From: an uncultured Thermoguttaceae bacterium | GTDB taxonomy: Bacteria; Planctomycetota; Planctomycetia; Pirellulales; Thermoguttaceae | NCBI GenBank assembly: GCA_934725735.1 | Contig: CAKVCP010000078.1 | Location: forward strand, 1-10,211 | Direction: 5' to 3' | Length of the DNA stretch: 10,211 bases | Shown here: positions 1 to 7,638 of the stretch, piece after piece | How positions within the stretch are numbered: position 1 is the first letter of the stretch | Layout of the letters: every line of letters starts with the position of its first letter | Notes under the pieces: model-generated | Databases searched by the model: none | What the model was told of the DNA's origin: nothing | What the model saw: only the letters and a program-made list of their open reading frames with translations | Program-made: the position numbers and the translations under genes

Positions 1-81
1 GTTTACTCCAATCCGCAATTTGTCGTCCTGAAATTGCATGATCTTCCTTCTGAGGAGAACAATTCGTCAGCGGAAGAATAA
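1..81 (+). CDS. C-terminal end of an unidentified protein (5' partial)
   Basis: Frame 1 is open from the left edge and ends with TAA at 79-81, giving 26 residues. The visible tail begins VYSNPQFVVLKLHDLP and finishes in a polar acidic stretch rich in Glu, Asn and Ser. The evidence that this is a real gene end is positional: a strong hairpin plus T-run terminator follows 35 bases downstream on the same strand. The tail is too short to assign a family or function. It is convergent with the methyltransferase gene that ends at 218. Confidence 0.6.
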   Translation, partial: VYSNPQFVVLKLHDLPSEENNSSAEE

Positions 82-115
82 CGACGATTAAAAGCGCGTC
101 GACCTGAGACAAAAT

Positions 116-145
116 AAAAGCGTTCTCTTACGGAGAACGCTTTTT
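116..145. terminator. Bidirectional rho-independent terminator
   Basis: GCGTTCTC (120-127) pairs perfectly with GAGAACGC (133-140) around a five-base loop. The stem is flanked by AAAA (116-119) and TTTTT (141-145), so it can terminate transcription on both strands. It sits between the + strand gene ending at 81 and the minus-strand glycosidase operon ending at 218, and probably serves both. Confidence 0.88.
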
Positions 146-217
146 ATGTTGCGTACGTTAAAACAAAGAAAGCTAAACTGGTCGTTCGCCGATTATAACC
201 CGCTGTCGAAGAACGCG

Positions 218-799
218 TTAAGCCGTTCGTAGACGCCGCTGTTCTTTCGGTATGAAAAAGCGGCTCGTGTCGACTTTCTCTAGCGCCAGCAAGCGACTCT
301 TCTTATCTAGCCCTCCTGCATATCCTGTTAGAGAGCCGTTGGCGCCTACGACTCGGTGACAGGGAATAATGATCGAAATCTCATTATGTCCTACCGCTCC
401 GCCGACCGCTTGCGCCGACGTCTGATCGACTCCCAGCGTCGTTTTTAATTGACGCGCGATTTCGCCATACGTCGTCGTTTCCCCGTAGGGTATGCCCAAA
501 AGAAGATTCCAAACGGCAAGTCGAAAAACAGTTCCTTGCGGGCGCAGTGGAGGGGTGAAATCAGGTTCCACTCCTTTGAAGTAGAGGTCGAGCCAGCGAA
601 CGGTATCGGAGAGAATCGGCGTTTTCCTTTTCGAATGGTTCTCTGGTAGAGAATTCGCATAAAACTTTTCGCCTTCAAACCATAGACCGATTAATCCGAG
701 ATCGTCCGCAGCTATTAGAATAACTCCCAGGGGCGAGTCGTAATTCCAGACGAAGACCGTCGGAGAAAGCGTCATAGAGGACGGCTGAATCCTTCCCAT
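218..799 (-). CDS. ogt: Methylated-DNA--protein-cysteine S-methyltransferase (Ogt/MGMT family)
   Basis: This suicide DNA-repair protein transfers the alkyl group from O6-methylguanine or O4-methylthymine to its own cysteine, in the cytoplasm. The active-site motif IPCHRVVG is present, with Cys147 as acceptor. It is followed by the family signature NGSLTGYAGGLDKK. The helix-turn-helix DNA-binding part lies at about residues 88-135 (GIPYGETTTYGEIA, with a Tyr at the MGMT Tyr114 position). The N-terminal 80 residues match the small RNase H-like domain. Length (193 aa) is usual. The human MGMT arginine finger is Gln130 here; I recall AQAVGGAVGHN as common in Firmicutes-type homologues. The usual NP before the active-site strand is NE. 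Two starts are possible. ATG 799 has a weak GGAA upstream. ATG 775 gives an exact ATGA overlap with the stop of the upstream gene and 185 aa. Either way, translational coupling to the glycosidase gene is likely. Confidence 0.93.
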   Translation of the reverse strand: MGRIQPSSMTLSPTVFVWNYDSPLGVILIAADDLGLIGLWFEGEKFYANSLPENHSKRKTPILSDTVRWLDLYFKGVEPDFTPPLRPQGTVFRLAVWNLLLGIPYGETTTYGEIARQLKTTLGVDQTSAQAVGGAVGHNEISIIIPCHRVVGANGSLTGYAGGLDKKSRLLALEKVDTSRFFIPKEQRRLRTA

Positions 800-3018
800 T
801 TAACGTTCCATCCTTCGGGGAATCCAGGCGCGGCGTCTCCGGATTTAGGAAGGGGCGCGTCTCCTTCCGTTTCCGCAAATCCGACGCACATTCCAGCGAC
901 TGCATGGAGAAGTCCGCCGTTTCCGGGAAGATAGGGGCCTGGGCCTCCGTTTCTGCTAGGGCCGCCAAGATTTACGCCGAGCTCGTTAAAGACGTTCTTG
1001 CTCGAGTTGGTAAAGAGCGCCTCAATCGCGAGGTCGGGACGTCCTAATCTTGCGCCTTCCATCGCCGCCATCGGGTAATCCCAACCCCACGTGCGATCCC
1101 ATTGCCATTCTTTAAGGACGCGTTCTAGGGTTCGCTCCGCCGTCGCTTTGTCGACAAATTTCGTCGGGGGAACGACTCCGTAAATACCAACGAGGTCGGG
1201 ATGTTCCCAATTCCAGTTTTCGAACGTGTCGAGCCACTCGGGAGAACGAACATAGACGCCGTTTTGTTGTGGGAGCGGCGCGAGATTTTCGACGATTTCC
1301 GCCCATAGAGGGTTGAGGTCTTTACCGAGGCGTTCTCGCCACTGATTCGCTTTGTCGAGTCCCCAGCGCCAATACTCCAGGTCGTACAGGTCGTCGCGAG
1401 TGAATCCGACTTCGCTTGGCGGCATGGCGGGGTCAAGGTGATAGACGCCTTGATCGTCTTTTGTCGCAAAATCAGCCATGTGGACGGCGGTTCCTTCGAC
1501 GATATCCGCCCACTTCTCGAGGGTTTCGCGCGTGGGAGAAGTCAGGTAATCCATCTCGGCAAAATAGATCGGATGAGGCTGTTTCCACAGAAGCGCAAGA
1601 TTGCCGTCCCAAGGGGCGGTGCGTCCGTCGGGAGCGACTTCTTTTTGCCATTTATACCCTTGGTAATCGAGTTGCTCGGCTAATAACTTAGCGCCGTCTT
1701 TAATTTTTTCGAAGATTCGAACCGACTTTTGCGCATATTCGACGCGATTCCAACTCCACCAGTGAATCATGTGCCACCAGACCATTTCCATGTGGAAACG
1801 ACCGCTCCAAGGACAAATGGCGAGGAGTCCGGACTCCGAACATGGCCAGCTTCCCGTCGCGTTGACGCCCATGAGGAATTGCGAGAGAACGATGCGACGT
1901 TCCAGTTCGAACCAGCGCGGGTCGGAACTTCCTGAAAGATCGATCGCCGCGCCGGAGTTCCAATATTTTTCCCATCGCGCGCGCGATTGCGACTCAATTT
2001 CAGAGAAAGAAACGCAAGGCGAGGCTACGAGGGAGTCGTCGCAAGGTTTTTCTGAATAATCGCCGCCGTCAAAGGAAATCGTCAGCTCGAGAGAATCGTT
2101 ACCGGCGGCGTCGACATGAATCGACGAGCTCCCTTCGGACGTCGCGACCTTTCCTCCAAGGGCGTCCACTCGGATCGCGTATGAATAATCGCCGACGACG
2201 CCTTCGTTATATTCGTTTTTGAGGTCGCGTTTTAAAATAACGGACGAAACGTTTGCCGGAAGATTGGACGGGATGGTGAACGAATAAGGCGTCTGAGGCG
2301 CGGAGTCGCTAAAATCGCCGGTCCATGGCCCGTTCGTGAGGTCGGGATAAGGGACTGAAATCGTGATCGACAGAGCCCCCGAGGCAAGAAGCGCGGAATT
2401 CACTTTAATCGCGACGGTCGAATCGAGATCCACGTCGTCGCCGATACATGTCGTTACTGCGACTTTTTCTCCATTGACGACAAAGGACGTTTGGTGAATT
2501 CCCGTCCATGGATCGAGCGTTCGTTCGTATTGCGACGCGGCGTTAGCGTCAAGCGCTTTTCCGTCCGAACCAACGAATTGAACTCGCGCAAGATTCATCT
2601 GACTTGGAGTCTGACGATGCCACGCGTAAAGATCCATCTTGTCGCCCGGCCAGGGATCCTTCCCTTTCAGTCGTCCCTGCCAATACGTTCCGGTAAGCGT
2701 AACGTCTTTCCACGATCGATTGCTCGGAAGGGGAGTGGAGAACCAGCCCCAATGGGAAAGGACGTCCCCTTTAAAGGTCTGAAGCCCTGTTCCGTCGACG
2801 TTGAAACAAAGGTTGCCGTTTCCCACGGGCAGAAGGAGCGTCGGGTCGTCCGTCTTAACGACGTGACGCGCTACGATCTCCTGACGATTTAGAGGCTTCG
2901 TTAGTTCCGCCGCAACGGATACGACGTTTGCCGCCAATAAGGCTCCCGTCATGAGAAGAAAGAAGGGCGCTAAACGTCGACGTCTCTTTGGGAGAGAAAA
3001 TATTCTTAGTTGCTTCAT
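772..3018 (-). CDS. Exported six-hairpin glycosidase-like protein
   Basis: This 748-aa protein is probably exported by Sec. It has a long basic N-region (KRRRR at 11-15), a hydrophobic core at about 17-36 and a likely cleavage after VAA near 37. Residues 45-345 look like an N-terminal beta-sandwich (TLLLPVGNGNLCFNVDG). Residues 370-715 look like an (alpha/alpha)6 barrel rich in Trp. Motifs in order are GRFHMEMVWWHMIHWWSW (406-423), PHPIYFAEMD (481-490), PPSEVGFT (533-540), TWGWDYPMAAMEGARLG (643-659) and YLPGNGGLL (696-704). From memory, the same motifs occur in large secreted proteins of Bacteroidota polysaccharide loci, and the layout resembles GH65 and GH95 enzymes. Glu535 sits where GH95 has its general acid, so it is the best catalytic candidate; this is inference. 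Substrate is unknown. The gene starts 12 bases after the upstream propeller gene. No strong ribosome-binding site is visible. Confidence 0.85.
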   Translation of the reverse strand: MKQLRIFSLPKRRRRLAPFFLLMTGALLAANVVSVAAELTKPLNRQEIVARHVVKTDDPTLLLPVGNGNLCFNVDGTGLQTFKGDVLSHWGWFSTPLPSNRSWKDVTLTGTYWQGRLKGKDPWPGDKMDLYAWHRQTPSQMNLARVQFVGSDGKALDANAASQYERTLDPWTGIHQTSFVVNGEKVAVTTCIGDDVDLDSTVAIKVNSALLASGALSITISVPYPDLTNGPWTGDFSDSAPQTPYSFTIPSNLPANVSSVILKRDLKNEYNEGVVGDYSYAIRVDALGGKVATSEGSSSIHVDAAGNDSLELTISFDGGDYSEKPCDDSLVASPCVSFSEIESQSRARWEKYWNSGAAIDLSGSSDPRWFELERRIVLSQFLMGVNATGSWPCSESGLLAICPWSGRFHMEMVWWHMIHWWSWNRVEYAQKSVRIFEKIKDGAKLLAEQLDYQGYKWQKEVAPDGRTAPWDGNLALLWKQPHPIYFAEMDYLTSPTRETLEKWADIVEGTAVHMADFATKDDQGVYHLDPAMPPSEVGFTRDDLYDLEYWRWGLDKANQWRERLGKDLNPLWAEIVENLAPLPQQNGVYVRSPEWLDTFENWNWEHPDLVGIYGVVPPTKFVDKATAERTLERVLKEWQWDRTWGWDYPMAAMEGARLGRPDLAIEALFTNSSKNVFNELGVNLGGPSRNGGPGPYLPGNGGLLHAVAGMCVGFAETEGDAPLPKSGDAAPGFPEGWNVKWEGFSRPL

Positions 3019-3030
3019 TATCTTATTGCC

Positions 3031-4173
3031 TTAGTCGCTCGGATTGATCTTTTTTGAAGTGGCGAGGGCGATGCAGCGTTCCTCCGTTCCTACGGCGTTG
3101 TAAAAATGGTAAACGACGCCGTTGTGCTTAACGACCCACGGCTTATGCGCAAAGGTTTGATCGAAAGGCTCCGAGGGCTCGACAAGGTGCGGACCTTCCC
3201 ATTTTCGCCAGCTTTTGAGATCGCGCGATACCGCAAAGGTTTCAAACGCGTTCGGCTTCCAGAAGGCGCCAAAGTAAAACATCACCCAAAGATCGCCGAT
3301 CTTGACAACTTGCGGATCGCCTGAAATTCCCGAATGATTGTCGATTACCGGCTGAGTTCCATAGCGTTTCCAATGTTTCATGTCGCGAGAAACGGCGATT
3401 CCGATTCTCTCAATCGAACTTCCCGTCGCGGTCGATTTTCCGTTGTAGAAGCAGACAAAGGGATAACCGAGCGTTTCGTCACGATCCCAAATGACAGAAG
3501 TCTTATACATCGTCGTTTTTTCAAAGTCGCGCGCGTCGGGATCTTCGGGCGTCATGATCGGATCGTCAAGACGCGTCCATTCTTTGGCGGAGGTTGGGTC
3601 AGACGTGTAGGCGAGTCCTATTTTTAAGGGATCCGGTTCATAACCTTTTCCTGCGCCGCCGATATACGTAAACCAATATTTCCCCTCATAGGGGCGAATT
3701 TCATAACCGCCCCCCCATTCATGATCGACAAGCGCCGCCGAAGGGGAACATTGCCAGGCGTCCCAGCCTTTTTCTCGAAATGGCGCGACCGTTCCGCAAG
3801 TCGTCCAGTGAAGAAGATTCGGGCTTTTCGCAAGTCGCGCGACGTAGCCCGTGCCGCGAAGAAAACGAAGGTATATCATATACCAGACGTCGTTGACGCG
3901 GAAAATATTAGGTGAGTCGACGGGATCGCCGTCTTCTTGGGGAAGAACTATTCCGTATTTATAAGGGGTTTTAATCTCTTCGTAGATCGCCTTCATTTCC
4001 TCGTCCGTCACGTCGGATGGCGTTGAGAGATCCGCCTCGATCGGACTGTCGTTTTCTGCGGCTAATAGCGCGGAGGAGGGGAGCTTAAAAGAAGGGAGCG
4101 CGCTTAAGAGGCCCAACGAGGCTATGCCTCCGAGGAAGTTGCGTCGCGAGTTGATTTTGAGATTCTTTTCCAT
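3031..4173 (-). CDS. Tat-exported five-bladed beta-propeller glycosidase-like protein (GH43/GH32/GH130-type fold)
   Basis: This 380-aa protein opens with a twin-arginine signal: NSRRNFLGG at 8-16, then a hydrophobic stretch to about 38, with likely cleavage near LLAA (36-39). It should therefore fold in the cytoplasm before export. The rest shows repeated blade signatures of the GH43-like fold: DSPNIFRVNDVWYMIY (86-101), SPNLLHW (117-123), GKYWFTYIGG (164-173), IGIAVSRDMKHWKRYG (257-272), GDPQVVKIGDLWVMFY (285-300), AVSRDLKSWRKW (314-325) and NGVVYHFYNA (351-360). Asp87 in the first blade and Asp286 in SGDPQ are acidic residues placed like catalytic ones in such families, but I cannot assign a CAZy family or substrate. 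It is the first gene of the operon, 12 bases before the six-hairpin protein, and both products leave the cytoplasm. The ribosome-binding site is weak (AAAGAA). Confidence 0.85.
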   Translation of the reverse strand: MEKNLKINSRRNFLGGIASLGLLSALPSFKLPSSALLAAENDSPIEADLSTPSDVTDEEMKAIYEEIKTPYKYGIVLPQEDGDPVDSPNIFRVNDVWYMIYLRFLRGTGYVARLAKSPNLLHWTTCGTVAPFREKGWDAWQCSPSAALVDHEWGGGYEIRPYEGKYWFTYIGGAGKGYEPDPLKIGLAYTSDPTSAKEWTRLDDPIMTPEDPDARDFEKTTMYKTSVIWDRDETLGYPFVCFYNGKSTATGSSIERIGIAVSRDMKHWKRYGTQPVIDNHSGISGDPQVVKIGDLWVMFYFGAFWKPNAFETFAVSRDLKSWRKWEGPHLVEPSEPFDQTFAHKPWVVKHNGVVYHFYNAVGTEERCIALATSKKINPSD

Positions 4174-4214
4174 TGTTTTCTTTTTCTGCGTAGGGGTGTG
4201 GAAGGATAGTTTTC

Positions 4215-4227
4215 CTTGATTATCAAG
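4215..4227. promoter_or_regulatory. Perfect 13-bp palindrome over the -10 box (operator candidate)
   Basis: CTTGAT-T-ATCAAG on the + strand is a perfect inverted repeat with six-base arms and a one-base centre. It covers the whole -10 hexamer of the glycosidase operon promoter, a classic position for a repressor. No regulator gene lies in the window, so the binding protein is unknown. Confidence 0.4.
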
Positions 4228-4246
4228 ATTTAAAAACTGACGTCAA
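4219..4246 (-). promoter_or_regulatory. Sigma70-type promoter of the glycosidase-ogt operon
   Basis: Read on the minus strand, TTGACG (4246-4241) and GATAAT (4224-4219) are separated by 16 bases, and each hexamer matches consensus at five of six positions. Transcription should begin near 4212, giving a leader of about 40 bases before the ATG at 4173. The -35 box lies in the 8-base palindrome TGACGTCA (4238-4245), and the -10 box lies in a second palindrome. Confidence 0.65.
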
Positions 4247-4247
4247 G

Positions 4248-4284
4248 AAAAAACAAGCCGCGCGACATGCGCGCGCGGCTGTTT
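4248..4284 (-). terminator. Rho-independent terminator of secDF
   Basis: AGCCGCGCG (4256-4264) pairs perfectly with CGCGCGGCT (4272-4280) around a seven-base loop. The stem can be lengthened by AAAC/GTTT across a one-base bulge. On the minus strand it is followed by a T6 run (4253-4248). It starts about 33 bases after the secDF stop and ends right at the -35 box of the next operon. Confidence 0.88.
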
Positions 4285-4316
4285 AAAGGAAAGACAAGTC
4301 TTTATCTACACTTCGC

Positions 4317-7300
4317 TTAGTTTTTGGTGCGAAGGGAAGGCGTCTTCGACTGCTGGCGCTGAAGGAGCCAGTAGAGGAACGGCGCGCAGATGAAGATGGA
4401 GCTGTACGTACCGACGATCACGCCCACGAGCATCGCGAAGGCGAAGGTGTGAATTCCCGCGCCGCCGAAGCAGTAGAGAACGAGGACGGAGAAGAGGGTC
4501 GTGCAAGAGGTGAGGAGCGTACGAGTCAAGCATTGGTTCGTCGCTTTGTTGATGATCTCTTTCGTCAACGCTTCGGACTTACCGCGAACTTCGCGCATAC
4601 GGTCGAAGAGAACGATCGTGTCGTTCAAGGAGTAACCGATGAGCGTGAGGAACGCCGCAACGGTGGAAAGACCAATCTTAAACTGGACGATTCCAAGGAA
4701 GGCGAGGAAGGAGGCAAGCCAGTAGCTCAACGCGACCAGACCCAAGGTGAAGCAAACGTCGTGGATCAAACCGACGACCGCGGAGAGACCGAAGACCGCG
4801 CGACGGAATCTGAACCAGAGGTAAGCGATGATGCCGACGAGGCTTCCCAAGATCGCGAGAATACCTTGAACGCGCGCGTAACCCGCGACGGAAGAACCGA
4901 CGGTGTTGGAAGCTTCGAAAACGGACTGTTCGGAGACGGTCGCTTGAGCTTTCTGAGCGACTTCCGTGACGGCGGCGACGTCGGAGGTGTGGAAAACCAC
5001 GTTCCAGTCGGTCGACGCGGCGTCCGAACCCGATTGATACGCTTCATTGGTAACGTCGAAGGTCAAATCGGAATCTTCGCCGAGGACGTCGGAGAAGTAA
5101 CCGTCGACGACTTCGCGACCAAGAGCCGGATTCGTTTTGACGGCGACGGTGATCTGGGATTCAGGAGTCGTGGCGCCGGAAGGAATGACCTCGGCGACTT
5201 CGCCGACCGTGTACTCCATGGTGTAACGACGAAGCTTATCCGTGAATTTTTCCTTGAGCATCTGTTCGACTTGCAGACGGAACTCGTCGGCCTGGACGTC
5301 GGTCGGGCACGAAGCGCTGATCGTATAGCACGTTTCGGGCTTGACTTCGTTGCCGTCGCGATCCTTCGTCAAAGAGAGTTCGCTGACGGAGAGGTCGGGA
5401 AGTTCGCTGAGGTTGGAACGGATCTCGGAAATCTGAACGGGCTCGGTGAAGACGGTCTGGATTTCCACGCCGCCGACGAAATCGACGTCGAAGATACCTT
5501 TACCGCGCGCGCAGACGGCGACGAGACCAATGACGATAATCGCAATCGAAATCTTGTAGAACTTCTTGGCAAAGGCGAAGAAGTCGAAATTCGGAGCTTT
5601 GAAGGGCTTCAAACCGGGAATGATAGGATTGACGCAGTTCTTGGTGAGCCAACCGGCCTTTTCGCAGGATTGGAAGATGATGCGGCAAACGTAGGTCGCG
5701 GTGAACATGCTGAAGAGAACGCCGAGGAAAAGGGTGACGGCGAAGCTTCTGATCTGTTCGGAACCGACGAGGTAAAGGATGCCGGCGGTGAGCATTGTGG
5801 TGACGTTCGAGTCGACAATCGCCGACAACGCGCGCTGATAACCGTTGCGAATCGCCATGCGAAGAGTCGCGCCGCCCTGAAGTTCTTCACGAATACGCTC
5901 GAAAATAAGGATGTTGGCGTCGACGGCCATACCGACGGTCAGGACGAGACCGGCAAGACCGGGGAGCGTGAACGCGGCGCGAATCGCGATCATCGAGGCA
6001 AGGATGAGCACGAGGTTGAGGAAGACCGCGAACGATGCGACGAGACCGCCGTAACCATAGTATGCGATCATGAAGAGGAGGACTAAGAAGCCGCCCCAAA
6101 GAAGCGCGCTCTTACCTTTGGCGATCGTGTCGGCGCCGAGCGTCGGACCGGTGACCATCTTCGTGACAGGCTTAGAGGATAACGTCGCGGGGAGAACGCC
6201 GGCGTGCATGACGGCGATCAAGTCGCTGACTTCTCCTTCGATGCGCTTACGCGACTCGGGAGAGAGGTCGTCGCCGAAGGTGATCTGTCCGCGATCGCTA
6301 ATCGTGCTCTGAATGTTAGGAGCGTTGAAAAGTCTGTTGTTGAAGACGACTCCAAGTTGACGACCCTGGTTGCGACCGGAACCGGCCTTATAGCGTTCGG
6401 TGAGGCGCTGCATATTCTTGGCGCCTTCGGGACGCATCGAGAAAACGACTTCCGGCTCGCCCATTGAGCCAAAGCTTTGCTGGACGTATTCGATATGATT
6501 ACCGTTGACGTCGTAACCCTCGGCAAGTTCAAGAACGAGAACGTCGTAGAGGGGGACGGAATCCGTGTCAATCTCGTCTTCTCTAGGCTTATACTGGCTC
6601 GGACGCACGACGCAATCTTGACGAACGACGTTCGTTTGAGTCGGGTCGACTGGAAGCCACGTCGCTCCGACGACGACCCCGTCTCCGAGAGTAACGTCGT
6701 CAAGCTTTAGGCTCTGTTCGTGTTCATATTCGGGGCGACGAGCCTCTTCAATGATTCTCTTTTCGCCCGCGTCGGTGGAAGCGGTCGAAGCGAGAATACG
6801 GAATTTCAATTGACCCGTGTCGTTGATGACGCGCTCTAGACGAGCGACTTCAGCGTCGTCCGCTTCGGGAATCGTGATTTTGATTTCGGTATTGGCGCCA
6901 AGTTCTTGGATCGCGATTTCACGCACGCCGCTGGGGTTGATGCGCTTCATAATCGCTTCTTTGAGCCCGTTCATGTCCTCGTTAGTAACGACGTCGTGAC
7001 CGGATTCTTTGTTGGGAGAAACCGAGTAAACGAGGATAGAACCGCCGCGCAGATCGACGCCAAGGTTGACTCGATGTTCAAGGAGTCCCTTGACGGAGGA
7101 AATCGTGGCGCCTAGCAAGCAGAAGCAGATAACGAAATACCCGAAAGCGTTTTCGGGCATACGGAATTTTGCGGAGCAAGCGCGTGAAAAGAAGAAGGAA
7201 ACGACGCAGAGGAGCACGAACAAGCCGAAAACAATAATTCGCTGCGTCATAGCGCCGTCTTTAACTTCAGCGACCGTTGTTTCGGAAGCGACGGGGACTT

Positions 7301-7553
7301 GTGCTTGATCCGATTCGGGCGCGACCTCTTCCTGCGGTTGAGCGGCGTCGTCGACGGATGAATCATCGGAAGGCGCCGATTCTTCGACGGCGTCCGCTTC
7401 AGGGACGGCAGCGTTATCGGTCGCGACGGCGGCTGCTTCTGCAACTGGTTCGTCTTGCGCGTATGTCGCCGTCGACGATAAGCCGACGCCGAGCGCTAAC
7501 AACGTGACAAGGCCTAAGAACATAGACCTCAGCGAAAGTTTTTCGTTAGTCAT
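4317..7553 (-). CDS. secDF: Fused protein translocase subunit SecDF
   Basis: SecDF is an inner-membrane RND-type protein that uses the proton gradient to pull exported proteins out of SecYEG. This ATG start gives 1078 aa; residue numbers here follow an in-frame TTG three codons earlier (7562), which has no better ribosome site. Residues 11-35 are a signal peptide-like segment. An Ala/Glu/Asp-rich stretch (36-105), an extra membrane segment (107-126) and the usual TM1 (141-158) follow. SecD shows VNLGVDLRGG (165-174), a large P1 domain, then TM helices from 485 with VGMAVDANILIFERIREE (Asp548). SecF begins with DVDFVGG (692-698), a long P4 domain (about 700-898), then helices with GYSLNDTIVLFDRMRE (Asp981) and TRTLLTS (Arg1014). 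Asp548, Asp981 and Arg1014 correspond to the proton-path residues Asp340, Asp637 and Arg671 of Thermus SecDF. The gene lies 172 bases after yajC and is probably co-transcribed with it. Confidence 0.97.
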   Translation of the reverse strand: MTNEKLSLRSMFLGLVTLLALGVGLSSTATYAQDEPVAEAAAVATDNAAVPEADAVEESAPSDDSSVDDAAQPQEEVAPESDQAQVPVASETTVAEVKDGAMTQRIIVFGLFVLLCVVSFFFSRACSAKFRMPENAFGYFVICFCLLGATISSVKGLLEHRVNLGVDLRGGSILVYSVSPNKESGHDVVTNEDMNGLKEAIMKRINPSGVREIAIQELGANTEIKITIPEADDAEVARLERVINDTGQLKFRILASTASTDAGEKRIIEEARRPEYEHEQSLKLDDVTLGDGVVVGATWLPVDPTQTNVVRQDCVVRPSQYKPREDEIDTDSVPLYDVLVLELAEGYDVNGNHIEYVQQSFGSMGEPEVVFSMRPEGAKNMQRLTERYKAGSGRNQGRQLGVVFNNRLFNAPNIQSTISDRGQITFGDDLSPESRKRIEGEVSDLIAVMHAGVLPATLSSKPVTKMVTGPTLGADTIAKGKSALLWGGFLVLLFMIAYYGYGGLVASFAVFLNLVLILASMIAIRAAFTLPGLAGLVLTVGMAVDANILIFERIREELQGGATLRMAIRNGYQRALSAIVDSNVTTMLTAGILYLVGSEQIRSFAVTLFLGVLFSMFTATYVCRIIFQSCEKAGWLTKNCVNPIIPGLKPFKAPNFDFFAFAKKFYKISIAIIVIGLVAVCARGKGIFDVDFVGGVEIQTVFTEPVQISEIRSNLSELPDLSVSELSLTKDRDGNEVKPETCYTISASCPTDVQADEFRLQVEQMLKEKFTDKLRRYTMEYTVGEVAEVIPSGATTPESQITVAVKTNPALGREVVDGYFSDVLGEDSDLTFDVTNEAYQSGSDAASTDWNVVFHTSDVAAVTEVAQKAQATVSEQSVFEASNTVGSSVAGYARVQGILAILGSLVGIIAYLWFRFRRAVFGLSAVVGLIHDVCFTLGLVALSYWLASFLAFLGIVQFKIGLSTVAAFLTLIGYSLNDTIVLFDRMREVRGKSEALTKEIINKATNQCLTRTLLTSCTTLFSVLVLYCFGGAGIHTFAFAMLVGVIVGTYSSIFICAPFLYWLLQRQQSKTPSLRTKN

Positions 7554-7582
7554 TTGGGTCAAAATAGCTATGAGTTACACGT

Positions 7583-7638
7583 GTTTTCCCGACGCGTTCT
7601 TGTGCGACCGATCCGCGTGCGAACGGACGCGGGAAAAC
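7583..7638 (-). other. Imperfect hairpin in the yajC-secDF intergenic region
   Basis: GTTTTCCCG (7583-7591) pairs perfectly with CGGGAAAAC (7630-7638). Inside, after a small internal loop, GTTC (7596-7599) pairs with GAAC (7621-7624). No T-run follows on the minus strand, so it is not a simple terminator. It ends about 30 bases before the secDF start and would lie in the mRNA leader. A role in secDF translation or mRNA processing is possible but unproven. Confidence 0.4.

Noticed and set aside
4449..6086. A 545-codon open frame on the + strand, antisense to secDF
   Set aside because: It lies wholly inside secDF. Its product is a monotonous Asp/Glu/Arg/Gly-rich chain with no domain, as expected from the complement of this gene's codon bias.
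7554..7562. TTG at 7562 as the secDF start
   Set aside because: It adds only three residues and has no better ribosome-binding site than the ATG at 7553, so ATG is preferred. The choice does not affect the signal peptide.
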